DNA from: a virus
IMG/VR virus record: IMGVR_UViG_3300044675_000110
Coordinates: 1 to 40,779 of that record
Reading direction: 5' to 3' (one strand)
DNA: 40,779 bases
Shown: positions 17,621 to 26,435 of the stretch, piece after piece
Position numbering within the stretch: the first letter of the stretch is position 1
Layout: every line of letters starts with the position of its first letter
Position numbers and translations under genes: made by a program
Notes under the pieces: generated by a model
The model's database searches: none
The model's input: the letters and a program-made list of their open reading frames with translations, nothing else
What the model was told of the DNA's origin: nothing

Positions 17621-19078
17621 TTAACTACCGCGATAGATGTCGCGAGTATCTTTCGACAACAGCGGGTACGTCATGTAGGAAGCCATCTTTGTTGCACCCT
17701 GACCAGCGAGAGCGCGAGACGTATCAAGTTCACCGTACATAGACTGCAACTCTTTCAGTCCGGCTTGCATACCGCGAGGCGCGGTGGGGTACATGCTCTG
17801 CGCACGCGATAGAGCTTGGTTACGCATATCCAAACCGCCTGCATAGCCACGGTCATATGCACTACCCACGTTTGCAGTGAGGCCGAGAGTTGCACGACGA
17901 CGCTCAGCAGCGCCGTAGCCGGGGCTACGCAATCCTGCAAAACGGTCATCGCGGAATCCTTCTGCCAGTGCTTTTGCACCACGAACTTGAGCCTCGTTAG
18001 AAGCCTGCTGCGCCCAGTATTCAGGGTTGATAGCTTTAGCCTGCGTTACAAAATCGTTGTACTCAGCCAGCTTAGCTTGGTACGCTGCTTGATCTTGGCC
18101 TTCAAGACGTTTGAGTTCTGCTTGATACTCGTCAATACGTTTTTGCTGTTCCTTACCTGCCTGCGACGCATAGATGCCACCAATTACTTGTGGAGTCATC
18201 ATCAAGGTCATGTCTGCAAGTTTAGTAGGATCAGTTACCCGACCCTTTAGCGCAGCCCAATACCCCGGATCAGCAGCAGTAGGAGTAACAGTAGGAGTAC
18301 CACCTGCTACCGCACCTTGTAGATTAGCACCTGAGTTACTTACATACCCCGGTAGCTGACCTGCGTTTGCTCCAGTATAGTAAGTAGTTCCCGGTGCGGC
18401 AGGATTTGCAGTACCAGATGAGAGCGTATTACTAGCTCCTGAGACGTTATTTCCGGCATATTGAGGAGGTTGCTGTGAGAGTGTGTTACCAGCGTTGCTT
18501 GAGCTTGTGGGCTGAATAGTCTGCGGCTGCGACGCAGCGACGTTATCCGCGTTTTGTACGATTGCGTTTCCAGCATCGTCTACGAGCGTGGCATTAGACC
18601 CACCAAAGAACCCAGTCTGGCCTTGACCAGCAGAAGTTACTGTACCAGTTGGGCCAAAGAAACCGGCATTTTGAGTAGTTGCTTGCCCGAATAGCGGGTT
18701 ATTTGTGGAGCCAAACCCGCCCATACCTTGCGTAAATCCACCGCCAATACCGCCCATCAGCGCACCACGACCGACATCTCCGCCAGTTAGCGCCGCTCCA
18801 GCGGCTCCAAGTACAGCACCAGTAGCGGCGGAGGCCAGTGTACCGGAGATAGCGCCAGCCATAATACTAGAGCCAAATACCGTGGTTGCAACCATAGGGG
18901 CAATAAACGGAACTGCGATAGCAACGACTACGCCGAGTAGTCCTTTAAGGCCACCGCCACCGCCCATCTCAGACTCACCGCGAATAGCCGCAGCAATAGG
19001 ATTCAATTTTCCGGGGAACATATCGCGTGTTCCGTACGTGACAAACTCAATGTTGTCAAAGGTAATTTGCTTAGTCAT
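17621..19078 (-). CDS. Internal virion protein with membrane-like Gly/Ala segment
   Basis: A 485-residue protein. Residues about 38-120 are strongly hydrophobic and Gly/Ala-rich (starting GGGGGLKGLLGVVVAIAVPF), then a Gln/Asn/Gly/Ser low-complexity region (about 125-265), then a helical coiled-coil part (about 300-485, including a QAGKEQQKRIDEYQAELKRL stretch). That architecture fits T7 gp14-like ejection proteins that insert into the outer membrane, and the gene sits where such proteins occur, directly before the transglycosylase. Homology to gp14 is not visible at sequence level. GGAGGT precedes the ATG; the start overlaps the GNAT-like gene by 4 bp (ATGA), so the two are translationally coupled. 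Confidence 0.6.
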   Translation of the reverse strand: MTKQITFDNIEFVTYGTRDMFPGKLNPIAAAIRGESEMGGGGGLKGLLGVVVAIAVPFIAPMVATTVFGSSIMAGAISGTLASAATGAVLGAAGAALTGGDVGRGALMGGIGGGFTQGMGGFGSTNNPLFGQATTQNAGFFGPTGTVTSAGQGQTGFFGGSNATLVDDAGNAIVQNADNVAASQPQTIQPTSSSNAGNTLSQQPPQYAGNNVSGASNTLSSGTANPAAPGTTYYTGANAGQLPGYVSNSGANLQGAVAGGTPTVTPTAADPGYWAALKGRVTDPTKLADMTLMMTPQVIGGIYASQAGKEQQKRIDEYQAELKRLEGQDQAAYQAKLAEYNDFVTQAKAINPEYWAQQASNEAQVRGAKALAEGFRDDRFAGLRSPGYGAAERRRATLGLTANVGSAYDRGYAGGLDMRNQALSRAQSMYPTAPRGMQAGLKELQSMYGELDTSRALAGQGATKMASYMTYPLLSKDTRDIYRGS

Positions 19079-19578
19079 TTTGTGACCTCCGTTAGTTCAA
19101 GCCTCATGTGGGAGTAAACCTGCTTAAATCCAAAACGAGTAATCATGCGTTGCATTGCAGGATTTACCCACCCATCAATTACACGTACCCCGTTCATGTA
19201 AGCCCATCCGCAGAATTCGCGCCAGAACTTACGATGAAACACAGCTAAATCTGTACCACCTAACGCTAAGATATTCAGTGCGGGAAGCCGTGGGTACTGC
19301 ACGACTTCCGCAGCTAGGGCTAGTCGAACATCTAGATTAGGGTTTGTACCAGTCTTATCATTGGTGAGGACGAAGATAAAAGCAGCGCGGTTTAGCGCCA
19401 TGACTTTTATATCCTCAATTTCCAATTCACCGTGCATCGACTCTTTAACACAACGATCCAACAAAGGCTTAGCTAGAGGCCAAAAGCGATCAATCAACCG
19501 GGCGTCGGCAAGCATAAGAGGCTCATACTCACGCAACGGAGCGTATTGAACTTGCTCGGCTGATTGATTCTGCATCAT
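19075..19578 (-). CDS. GNAT-like acetyltransferase-fold protein
   Basis: A 167-residue protein whose C-terminal half matches the GNAT fold: a beta strand (NILALGG), a helix (FHRKFWREFCGWAYMNGV), then VNPAMQRMITRFGFKQV, the typical last helix and 'GF' turn where GNATs bind the neighbouring substrate. The classical acetyl-CoA loop (Q/RxxGxG/A) is not evident, so catalysis is uncertain. GNAT-like proteins recur among the internal-protein genes of podoviruses, where they may be structural. It overlaps its neighbours on both sides by 4 bp, so it is tightly embedded in the virion operon. Confidence 0.6.
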   Translation of the reverse strand: MMQNQSAEQVQYAPLREYEPLMLADARLIDRFWPLAKPLLDRCVKESMHGELEIEDIKVMALNRAAFIFVLTNDKTGTNPNLDVRLALAAEVVQYPRLPALNILALGGTDLAVFHRKFWREFCGWAYMNGVRVIDGWVNPAMQRMITRFGFKQVYSHMRLELTEVTK

Positions 19579-20537
19579 GACTTAGATTTTCCTTCGTCTT
19601 TATCGCCCTTCTTGTACTTGTCCAGTAGCATGTCGAAGAAGTCAGTACCCTTGGCTTCAACAACATGTTTAGGGATTACATACTCGCCGCCGGAAACACG
19701 AATCTGGATGTCATCTGCACGGCCTGTCCTGTCATTGGTAGGCGACCATTCTTCGGGGATGTCTCCGCCCATATTAAAGCCGGGACGGAACGTGTCATTA
19801 AATGTCTGAACGCGCCCGCCGTTAGCTAGTTGTTGCATTGGGCCACTAGCCTGAGCGCCTTGTAGTTCTTGCTGCACCGCAGCACCAGCCATCAAAAGCG
19901 CAAACACAATCCCTTGGTCGTACTGCGGTGGCAAATCTTGCTCCGTAGCCAGACCACGTTGGATGGCTAATTGCCGCAACCGTGGGTAGAGCGCGGGGTT
20001 TTGTGCCGCAGCAGTTGCAAGCTGGACAGCAGTATTTAGCTGCTCCATAGTTAATTCGCCAGACTGAATAGCCTGCATAATTACTTGCCGCATCTGGGTA
20101 ATAGCTTGCGGATTGTTTTGTAGAACTCTTTGAATCTCGTCTTCCATATCCTCGTAGCCAGCGGGTTCCCCGCCACCCATCATAGGAGCGCCACCCATCA
20201 TTGGTTGCCCCATTGGGCCTACTTGCCCGCCATCTGCGTACGTAGGCTGCATACGGAAGTCAAGTACAGGGTAGTTAGGGTTAGAAGCCACTGTCCCCGT
20301 CGGGGCTGTCTGGAGGGCTTGCATGTTGATACCTTCGGTAGGAGCGCCGCCGCCACCGCCGCCCATCAGCCCTTGACCCTGCTGGTTAATCAGATTGGCT
20401 AAGGACGCCGGGAGCGCCGTTGTAGCCGGAGCCATACCGGAACCAAAGCCGGGGCTACGCATACCTGCTGCTGGGCTAAAGCCGTTTTGCAGACCCAAGT
20501 TCTGCATCCATGCTGCCCCACCGTTTTCTCGTGACAT
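19575..20537 (-). CDS. Structural protein with 'GGEYVIP' C-terminal motif
   Basis: A 320-residue protein with a Gly/Met/Pro-rich N-terminal half that includes TYADGGQVGPMGQPMMGG, a helical middle (about 125-230), and a C-terminal segment with IRVSGGEYVIPKHVVEAKGT followed by a basic tail. The GGEYVIP..VV.AKGT.FFD motif recurs in uncultured phage structural proteins near the tail and internal-protein genes; I know of no assigned function. AAAGGA lies before the ATG. Sits between the tail tubular/small-protein pair and the GNAT-like protein, so virion location is likely. Confidence 0.6.
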   Translation of the reverse strand: MSRENGGAAWMQNLGLQNGFSPAAGMRSPGFGSGMAPATTALPASLANLINQQGQGLMGGGGGGAPTEGINMQALQTAPTGTVASNPNYPVLDFRMQPTYADGGQVGPMGQPMMGGAPMMGGGEPAGYEDMEDEIQRVLQNNPQAITQMRQVIMQAIQSGELTMEQLNTAVQLATAAAQNPALYPRLRQLAIQRGLATEQDLPPQYDQGIVFALLMAGAAVQQELQGAQASGPMQQLANGGRVQTFNDTFRPGFNMGGDIPEEWSPTNDRTGRADDIQIRVSGGEYVIPKHVVEAKGTDFFDMLLDKYKKGDKDEGKSKS

Positions 20538-20557
20538 GATCGTATCCTTTCGCGTCG

Positions 20558-20896
20558 CTATGATTTGAGTTGGTTAATCAGAGCGTTCAGCACATCCTTG
20601 ATGTATGCTACATCCCCGATCAGTGTTTGTACATCCACAATAAGTTTCGCATAGTCCTCTGCACTGGCGACATTCACCCCGCTTATTGTAAACCCAGCAC
20701 CCGTTGCTGTCACTTGTCGTATAGACAAATCACCTATAGGCTGAACTCCTATCTGCCCAGCGATCAGGGCTTGATACCCGGTATTACCCCGCTGTCCAGT
20801 TAGGATTTCTACATTCTGCTTTACGTTGTTCAGGAATTGGAATTGCCATTCCGGTACTCCTACCTGTGGCACGGCTGGTAACGCTGCGTAGCTCAT
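20558..20896 (-). CDS. Small putative structural protein
   Basis: A 112-residue protein I do not recognise. The N-terminus is hydrophobic and Pro-rich (ALPAVPQVGVPEWQFQFLNN); the C-terminal 45 residues form a regular hydrophobic heptad-like helix (ASAEDYAKLIVDVQTLIGDV), suggesting an oligomerisation helix. Its ATG overlaps the stop of the tail tubular protein gene by one base (TAATG), which indicates coupled translation and a role in tail or internal-core assembly. Confidence 0.55.
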   Translation of the reverse strand: MSYAALPAVPQVGVPEWQFQFLNNVKQNVEILTGQRGNTGYQALIAGQIGVQPIGDLSIRQVTATGAGFTISGVNVASAEDYAKLIVDVQTLIGDVAYIKDVLNALINQLKS

Positions 20897-23280
20897 TATG
20901 CTGTCCTCAATCCGAAGGGAGTCTCGCCGATATGGATAGCCCGAATACGAGCCGAGCCAGCCACAGAGACTTCAAATGTGTCTGACCTATATCCAGCCGG
21001 TAACCGGAATATCTCCGAACTATCGACAGTAACATCGCAAACCAGTTCTTTGTTGGCCCACAATTTAAACGTCACAGGAAACGCACCTGTGATCGACCGC
21101 AGGTAAATAGTTAGGTCAGGGTCGCCGTTTAGCATCATGCTATTAACCGTACCTAGTACATCTACATGCGCTGAAGTGTTTGGGTCAACATAGTCTACAG
21201 GGCCGTTCACCGTACCTAGCTGCGGGACTAGTGACCAAATCTCAGCGTTATGCGGAGCCACTGTTGCGTTGTAGGTAATAATCGCCTCTGTTTCCTCAGA
21301 CGGCACGGAGTAATCAGCAACTACACGGGCTGCGCCAAGGTTCAGATAATCTTTGGTAACAATGACTTTCGACTTCCACTCTAGTGGTAGCAACGGTTGA
21401 GAGTCGTCATCCCATTTAGATAGTGAGCCAGATGTATCCGAGATGTAGTAGAACACGTTGGTACGGGAATCATAGTGCGCAGCACTAAACACAACCGGCG
21501 CGGTGATAAAAAATCCCCCAACCTTATCTTCGCGCTCGAAGATAAATGACCCTGCGGAATGTGATGCAAAGTATTTACCCGCGTAGAACGCAGCTACAAG
21601 TGTAGTCGGGTCGAGATCACGCTCCCACGTATCCCAGTCATGGACAAGTTTAGTTACAAGGTCAATACCCGCCGAGGGGTTATAAACACCGATGCCGCCA
21701 TACGTAGGGAACACGACGCCATAACCAATATTCACGATGCCGCGTTTAGATGTGCATGGGTACGGAGCATCAATACGTGCGTACGACATATTTGCCGGTG
21801 TGTTTCCGCTCACCAAGAACGGGTACGATTCAGTCAGCACTAATACCGAACCTGCAATCGGAGATATACCTATGATCCGCGAATCGAAAACTAACCGGTA
21901 TCTAGCAGGCCAAGCCCAAGGTTTGTTAGGCTCGGAAAAGCACAACTCATTCTCTGTAAACCCGCAGAGAATATTGTTCTGGATAGACGACAACCCCTGC
22001 ATATCCGCTGGGGGAGCATCATAATCTTGTGAAGCTAGGGCTATGCCGAGTCCATCAGGGTCATAATCGTCAATGAATGTATTTGACTCATAGTACCTAG
22101 ACACGTTAGTTTCAGGCTCAGAAATATCCCAATATAGTGTGCCTGCGGAACACGCAGTATTTGCTTTGTCTGCACCGTTCTTGACGTAACTAAACTCGTA
22201 CTCTCCATTTACGTCGGTTACTATACCGTCTGTAATATCGAACGTAGTATCAGGCGTCCCACCAAAAGCAATACCAGTTACTTTTAGCTTATCTCCTACA
22301 AGTAAATTATGCGGAGTGGCGGTAGTAAGCGTAACGGTGTTCGAAGTACGAGAGGCAAAGTCTACATCAACAGGGAACCATACCGTACGCAGTCGGAAGT
22401 AATCTGTACCACTACTCGAAGTGATTGTACGGTACAGCCTAAAGCCAGAGATATACGTATTACCCGCTGGCTTTACCGTAGGTAAGTTACCTACGGTAAC
22501 CACTTGTCCTTCTTTAAGGTAGTCCGTAACAGATGGGTCAGATGGTATAGATTCTTCCCCCCATGCTGTTAGCCATGTATAGACGTAGTTACGTGTAATC
22601 GTATTACCAGCAAGATTCACTTTACCGGATGTATCCGCAGTTGTGGACACCGCGTCGCCGGAATTAAAGTAGGTAAACGATGTTGAGTTCGTTACTGTAA
22701 CTCGTACGTTAGTGGCGTTAAAGGTTTTACCAGTAGTAGTGGTAAATCCGGACACGGTTACAACCTGTCCGGTTTTTAAATTGTGTGCTGCGCCTGTGAC
22801 AATCGTTGCAATGTTACCGGAGTCGCGGGCGTATGAAGCAGTCGTTGCCGCAGTGAACGAAGTAACTACTGTAGTAGGGATAGTTCCCGGCAACGGCAAT
22901 CCCAAGTCATACGCCGTAACTGGGTAAGGCCCAGCGCCTTGTATAGCAAGATCATAGTTAGTGACCTTGGGTACGCCATCGCCACTATAGTAAATACGCT
23001 GTTCTTCCTCTGTCAGCGCAGTAGTAACAGCTACATCAACATCAGTAAGCCAAGATAGCCACTTTAGCTCATCCGGGTCGTTCGGGTTCCGCATAGGGTA
23101 GATTGCCCGGACAACACCATTTCGGCTTACGTTGTCCACGATGGTCGGCTGGTGATACGGAATCAAATCCCCGGAGTAGACCTTAGCATTAGACGCAATC
23201 TGTGCGGCAGCATCCGGCAGCAATTCCGGGCTGATCTTCGGAGCCGCCCCTAAAAACTTGCTGAGTTTAATTGCTGCCAT
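20896..23280 (-). CDS. Tail tubular protein B-like (gp12-like nozzle)
   Basis: A 794-residue protein beginning MAAIKLSKFLGAAPKISPEL, followed by LLPDAAAQIASNAKVYSGDL. This opening (F.G..P..SP.LLP...AQ.A.N..LYSG.L) is characteristic of podovirus tail tubular protein B/nozzle proteins that extend the tail below the adaptor ring. The rest is beta-rich with inserted Ig-like segments rich in Thr/Val (about 160-225 and 300-370). Its size fits the family. It is followed by the small structural gene with a one-base overlap and preceded by the endolysin gene, so the lysis cassette lies upstream of the tail nozzle within one operon. Confidence 0.8.
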   Translation of the reverse strand: MAAIKLSKFLGAAPKISPELLPDAAAQIASNAKVYSGDLIPYHQPTIVDNVSRNGVVRAIYPMRNPNDPDELKWLSWLTDVDVAVTTALTEEEQRIYYSGDGVPKVTNYDLAIQGAGPYPVTAYDLGLPLPGTIPTTVVTSFTAATTASYARDSGNIATIVTGAAHNLKTGQVVTVSGFTTTTGKTFNATNVRVTVTNSTSFTYFNSGDAVSTTADTSGKVNLAGNTITRNYVYTWLTAWGEESIPSDPSVTDYLKEGQVVTVGNLPTVKPAGNTYISGFRLYRTITSSSGTDYFRLRTVWFPVDVDFASRTSNTVTLTTATPHNLLVGDKLKVTGIAFGGTPDTTFDITDGIVTDVNGEYEFSYVKNGADKANTACSAGTLYWDISEPETNVSRYYESNTFIDDYDPDGLGIALASQDYDAPPADMQGLSSIQNNILCGFTENELCFSEPNKPWAWPARYRLVFDSRIIGISPIAGSVLVLTESYPFLVSGNTPANMSYARIDAPYPCTSKRGIVNIGYGVVFPTYGGIGVYNPSAGIDLVTKLVHDWDTWERDLDPTTLVAAFYAGKYFASHSAGSFIFEREDKVGGFFITAPVVFSAAHYDSRTNVFYYISDTSGSLSKWDDDSQPLLPLEWKSKVIVTKDYLNLGAARVVADYSVPSEETEAIITYNATVAPHNAEIWSLVPQLGTVNGPVDYVDPNTSAHVDVLGTVNSMMLNGDPDLTIYLRSITGAFPVTFKLWANKELVCDVTVDSSEIFRLPAGYRSDTFEVSVAGSARIRAIHIGETPFGLRTA

Positions 23281-23285
23281 GGTGT

Positions 23286-23624
23286 TTAGACATTCCGTTC
23301 AAAGTGAGGGCAATCTACGAGCGACCTGAAATTACCGCCCCAACGATTCTTAGGATGCAGTGACTCCCAGTACGCGCCGACAGGGGCAATAATCTCTTTG
23401 CTCCAGATGATCTTACCGTCCTTAAAGAAGTTTAAGTCAATGGCGCACCGCTTCAGGTGGATCGAATTCATAGTCTTAGAACGCCCAGCCTTCACATGAA
23501 GGGCTTGCTGTTCAGGAGTGCGGGCCAACTCACCACCAGTCACCATGAATCCCTGATCGGTAGCGTATTGAATCAACTTGCAGACATCAAGAAGGAACGC
23601 TGCTTGCTCTTTTGCGAGGCTCAT
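23286..23624 (-). CDS. M15-family peptidase endolysin
   Basis: A 112-residue zinc peptidase of the M15/VanY-like group, cutting peptide bonds in peptidoglycan. Visible motifs are SIHLKRCAIDL with zinc ligands H56 and D63, and VDCPHFE at the C-terminus with H107 as third ligand and D104 as likely catalytic acid, matching the DxxHF ending of phage M15C endolysins. EQQALHVKAGRSKT is the usual segment before the active site. No signal peptide or binding domain is present, so it needs a holin. It overlaps the holin-like gene by 4 bp (ATGA). Confidence 0.88.
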   Translation of the reverse strand: MSLAKEQAAFLLDVCKLIQYATDQGFMVTGGELARTPEQQALHVKAGRSKTMNSIHLKRCAIDLNFFKDGKIIWSKEIIAPVGAYWESLHPKNRWGGNFRSLVDCPHFERNV

Positions 23625-24142
23625 TTATCACCTCCCTTGTTGCGCATCTCCATAACTTTCTCAACTGTGCGTCCACCAAAGTATGCGGTCATAACAAGCA
23701 TACCCCACTGGCCCAACAATGTGACATAGGCTTCGGCTATACGATAACCAGCGCCATCTAGGAGTGCAAACAACAGATATGCGCTTAACAAATAAACCAG
23801 TGTGCCGGGGCGAATGTTCTTGGATAGCCAAGAATCAGAAGCCATATCTGCCTTCCAGCGGTCGGTGACATTGTTCTCTTGATTGGCTTGTGCTGCGAGT
23901 AGTGCTTCCAACTCTTGCTGTTCCAGCTTTGCCTTCTCAATGCCGAGTTCGAGTAGACGTTCCTCGTGGTCATACTGAAGCTGTCGCAACTTCTCTACTT
24001 CCTCAGGAGAAGGATTGTCGGAGATTTTGACCCCCAAAGTTTTCTCAACAACTTCTTTGCCTTTAGCTTGGATAGCACTAGATAGCAGGTTAAGCCCGCT
24101 CTCTGCTAGTGTGCCGAGTAATGCTCCAACAATCGGTATCAT
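23621..24142 (-). CDS. 3TM-type holin
   Basis: The start at 24142 (MIPIVGALLG, 173 residues) is preferred to an in-frame ATG at 24166 because GAGGGGG lies 5 bases before it. The N-terminus is hydrophobic (about 1-22), the middle is a charged helix (about 30-95), DSWLSKNIRPGTLVYLLSAY starts a transmembrane segment (about 105-125), and a second follows (LLGQWGMLVMTAYF) ending GGRTVEK. This matches the GTA-holin 3TM family. It would let the M15 endolysin reach the cell wall. It sits directly upstream of the endolysin gene. Confidence 0.78.
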   Translation of the reverse strand: MIPIVGALLGTLAESGLNLLSSAIQAKGKEVVEKTLGVKISDNPSPEEVEKLRQLQYDHEERLLELGIEKAKLEQQELEALLAAQANQENNVTDRWKADMASDSWLSKNIRPGTLVYLLSAYLLFALLDGAGYRIAEAYVTLLGQWGMLVMTAYFGGRTVEKVMEMRNKGGDK

Positions 24143-24143
24143 G

Positions 24144-24674
24144 TTACCCCCTCGCGTATTTAGCAATCATATAAAACATGTAGGACACCACTGAGATTAA
24201 GAAAATTATTGACCCCATGATGACGCCGTACAAGATAATTTTTTCCTTCAACTCACGCTTCAACTTCCGCGCCTTTGCTGCAAGGCGTCGCTGCTCTGCT
24301 TCTTCCTCTGCTCGCTCATCCCGGATTCTCTTTCTCTCTAACTGAAAGTCATCCCATAATCCGGGATAAGGACACTGGTAGATTATCAACTCCCGCAACT
24401 CTACTTCGTACTGCTGCAACTGCCTGACCCGCATTACGTTTTCCATTGCTTCGCTATCTACTGATAGACGCTTTAATGGGTTCAACGATTTCTGACTACT
24501 AGCCTTGGCGACTACCTCCTGCGCTTCAAAGAAACTACCTAGATGAAAAGTAACTTCGTGAGCGATAGAATGTATGTCTTTCGCAGCACCTCTTGCATCC
24601 TTATATAAATTGATTGCAGCTTTTACCCCCGCTACTGCGGCTTGGGCTGTTGCAAAAGCTGTAATCGGATCCAA
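24144..24674 (-). CDS. Tail-anchored coiled-coil membrane protein of the lysis cassette
   Basis: A 176-residue protein with an unusual TTG start at 24674, supported by AAGGAGTG five bases before it. The N-terminus MDPITAFATAQAAVAGVKAA is helical and mildly hydrophobic. The middle is a long charged coiled coil (about 110-143), and the C-terminus is a transmembrane segment (LYGVIMGSIIFLISVVSYMF, about 148-167). A single C-terminal anchor after a long coil recalls spanin-like or antiholin-like lysis proteins, but topology differs from a classical i-spanin (N-terminal anchor). Adjacent lysis genes are the only support for that role. Confidence 0.6.
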   Translation of the reverse strand: MDPITAFATAQAAVAGVKAAINLYKDARGAAKDIHSIAHEVTFHLGSFFEAQEVVAKASSQKSLNPLKRLSVDSEAMENVMRVRQLQQYEVELRELIIYQCPYPGLWDDFQLERKRIRDERAEEEAEQRRLAAKARKLKRELKEKIILYGVIMGSIIFLISVVSYMFYMIAKYARG

Positions 24675-24678
24675 TTTT

Positions 24679-24945
24679 TCACTCCTTATCTTCCTTGCTC
24701 TCTAGCTTCTTAAACAAAAGCCCAAGAGTGTTGTCGATCTTATTGAATCCGTCTTTCATATCTTCTTTAATTTCACGCACCGCGTCTTTGAAATCGTCAC
24801 GGCGCACAAAATCCTCGTGCATCTTGGTGTCAATAGCCCGAACATCTTTCTTCAGGTCTTGAATCGCGTCCCAGATGATTTTCAAAACCCATCCCCCGCA
24901 AAAACCAGCAATGGCGACAGCCCAATTGAATACCACCTGATCCAT
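24679..24945 (-). CDS. Small single-TM protein, candidate holin/antiholin
   Basis: An 88-residue protein with an N-terminal transmembrane helix (FNWAVAIAGFCGGWVLKIIW, about 6-25) and a charged coiled-coil tail rich in Lys, Asp and Glu. The shape is the mirror image of XhlA-type membrane-associated lysis proteins (coil then TM). AAAGG precedes the ATG. It carries the ribosome site of the next gene in its 3' end. A lysis role is inferred from position; a structural role cannot be excluded. Confidence 0.6.
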   Translation of the reverse strand: MDQVVFNWAVAIAGFCGGWVLKIIWDAIQDLKKDVRAIDTKMHEDFVRRDDFKDAVREIKEDMKDGFNKIDNTLGLLFKKLESKEDKE

Positions 24946-24972
24946 GATTTACCTTTCCGCACGAGGCTTCTG

Positions 24973-25155
24973 TCATTTCTTTTTCATGCACTTACCCATC
25001 GCCTTGCATTTAGCAGGACTTGGGCAACCAGCGCACGCTTTAAACGCTTTCATAGGAACCTTGCCGCCTTTTTTATAGCCAGCAACAGCCTTGCGTTTTG
25101 CTTCATCTTCATCCTTACGGCGCATTGCCGATTCCGTCATTAGTTTGAGAGGCAT
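24973..25155 (-). CDS. Small basic Cys-rich phage protein
   Basis: A 60-residue, very Lys-rich protein. The C-terminus has four cysteines (C41, C44, C50, C56) in CAGCPSPAKCKAMGKC, preceded by GYKKGGKVP. The spacing C-x2-C-x5-C-x5-C could bind a metal. Similar short 'KACAGCPSPAKCK..GKC' proteins occur in other uncultured phages, from memory, with no assigned function. AAAGGAG is placed 7 bases before the ATG. Position between the last fibre and the lysis cassette does not reveal its role. Confidence 0.65.
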   Translation of the reverse strand: MPLKLMTESAMRRKDEDEAKRKAVAGYKKGGKVPMKAFKACAGCPSPAKCKAMGKCMKKK

Positions 25156-25172
25156 TTCATTTCTCCTTTAAG

Positions 25173-26432
25173 TTACCAAACAGTTATAACCACACGCCCT
25201 GCGCCGCCGTTACCGCCCGCGCTGAACCCTGCACCACCCCCACCACCGGGGGTACTTCCATTCTGCCCTGCACCACTGTCGAAAGCACTAGACGTTCCAC
25301 CATTACCACCGACCATAGACTGCCCGCCAGCGGACGCAGCACCAGCAGCAACAGGCTTACCGCCACCGCCACCGCCACCGTAGATGGAGTGTTGCCCAAT
25401 ACCATCGGCAATCGAGTAACCACCTACCATTTGGTATTTCGTAGTGTCTTTACGCATACCTGCACCGCCGCTAAAAATGGCGATTTGTCGGATATAGCCT
25501 AACCACGCTGTCGTATATGGGTTTGAAAAACCATCAAACTGCCCGCCGGGGAGAGTAATAAACGGAGCGCCGCCAAGGGCGACGGAACCCATATTCCCGC
25601 CGCCAAAGTTATATCCTTGTTGATACGCAAGACGAGCTTCGCCACCACCTACGGTATAACCTAGGAACGTAGTCGTGCCACCGGAAGCACCATCACCGTT
25701 GACACCGGTTTTTCCTGCTCCGCCTTGACCTACAGTGCCGCTATAAGATGCGTTTGGTAAGTCCGTGAGAAGGATAATTTTTTCAAGGTATCCGCCGCCA
25801 CCGCCACCATGGGCGTGCGTACCATTTGCCGCCTGTCGGGAACCACCAGCGCCACCACCCCACATCTGGATTAGGGCGTACGTACCCTTGCTAGGCTTTG
25901 TCCATGTGAAATTAGTGGGGGCTGCTCCGCCTACATCACCGGTAAAAATTTGTCTGTCAACGACTGCGGAATCTTCAGTGACCGAGGTGACTAGACCTTT
26001 ACTATTGACAGTGAATCTAGGCGTTAATCCATTGCCACCGAATGTACCGGCAGACACACCTGATGCAGCCAGTTTAGAAGCCACGACCGCGCCGTCCTCA
26101 AGGTCGTCCTCGTTGATCGTACGTATGGGGAGATCACCAAGCAACGCGGCTGTAATACGAAGCTCAACTCGGTCACCTGTTGCAAATGAACGTGCGGCTG
26201 TTCCGTCTTGCCCACGTACAACAGTGAGTGTATCGTTAGTACGGTTGGTTACTTTTACAATCTCTAGATTATTAGAGGTGTCAAGGAGTGTGACGTAGAA
26301 GTAATTACCAGAAGCTACGGACGCGGCGGGGAAATGCGCACCCTCGCCAACAGCCAAACTAATAGTAGTCGCCGAGGAGTTAATCCCTGTGAGGATGGTA
26401 CTGTACGCATTGTTTTTAATCTGTACGCCCAT
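25173..26432 (-). CDS. Tail fibre 3: shared anchor with glycine-rich tip
   Basis: A 419-residue fibre. Residues about 1-100 (MGVQIKNNAYSTILTGINSS..., LLDTSNNLEIVKVT, VVRGQDGTAARSF, GDRVELR) are a paralogue of the N-termini of the two neighbouring fibres, so this is the virion anchor. From about 165 on it turns into a glycine-rich domain: FTWTKPSKGTYALIQMWGGG, many GGGGGG runs, and an ending GGNGGAGRVVITVW. That pattern is common at fibre tips, where glycine-rich sheets (as in T4-like gp38 adhesins) carry exposed variable loops. Likely receptor binding. GGAG lies 7 bases before the ATG. Confidence 0.78.
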   Translation of the reverse strand: MGVQIKNNAYSTILTGINSSATTISLAVGEGAHFPAASVASGNYFYVTLLDTSNNLEIVKVTNRTNDTLTVVRGQDGTAARSFATGDRVELRITAALLGDLPIRTINEDDLEDGAVVASKLAASGVSAGTFGGNGLTPRFTVNSKGLVTSVTEDSAVVDRQIFTGDVGGAAPTNFTWTKPSKGTYALIQMWGGGAGGSRQAANGTHAHGGGGGGYLEKIILLTDLPNASYSGTVGQGGAGKTGVNGDGASGGTTTFLGYTVGGGEARLAYQQGYNFGGGNMGSVALGGAPFITLPGGQFDGFSNPYTTAWLGYIRQIAIFSGGAGMRKDTTKYQMVGGYSIADGIGQHSIYGGGGGGGKPVAAGAASAGGQSMVGGNGGTSSAFDSGAGQNGSTPGGGGGAGFSAGGNGGAGRVVITVW

Positions 26433-26435
26433 GCT

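Noticed and set aside
25200-25870. Gly-codon-rich stretch that looked like a DNA repeat array
   Set aside because: The units are irregular and explained by the glycine-rich fibre tip; no CRISPR-like repeat-spacer spacing is present.
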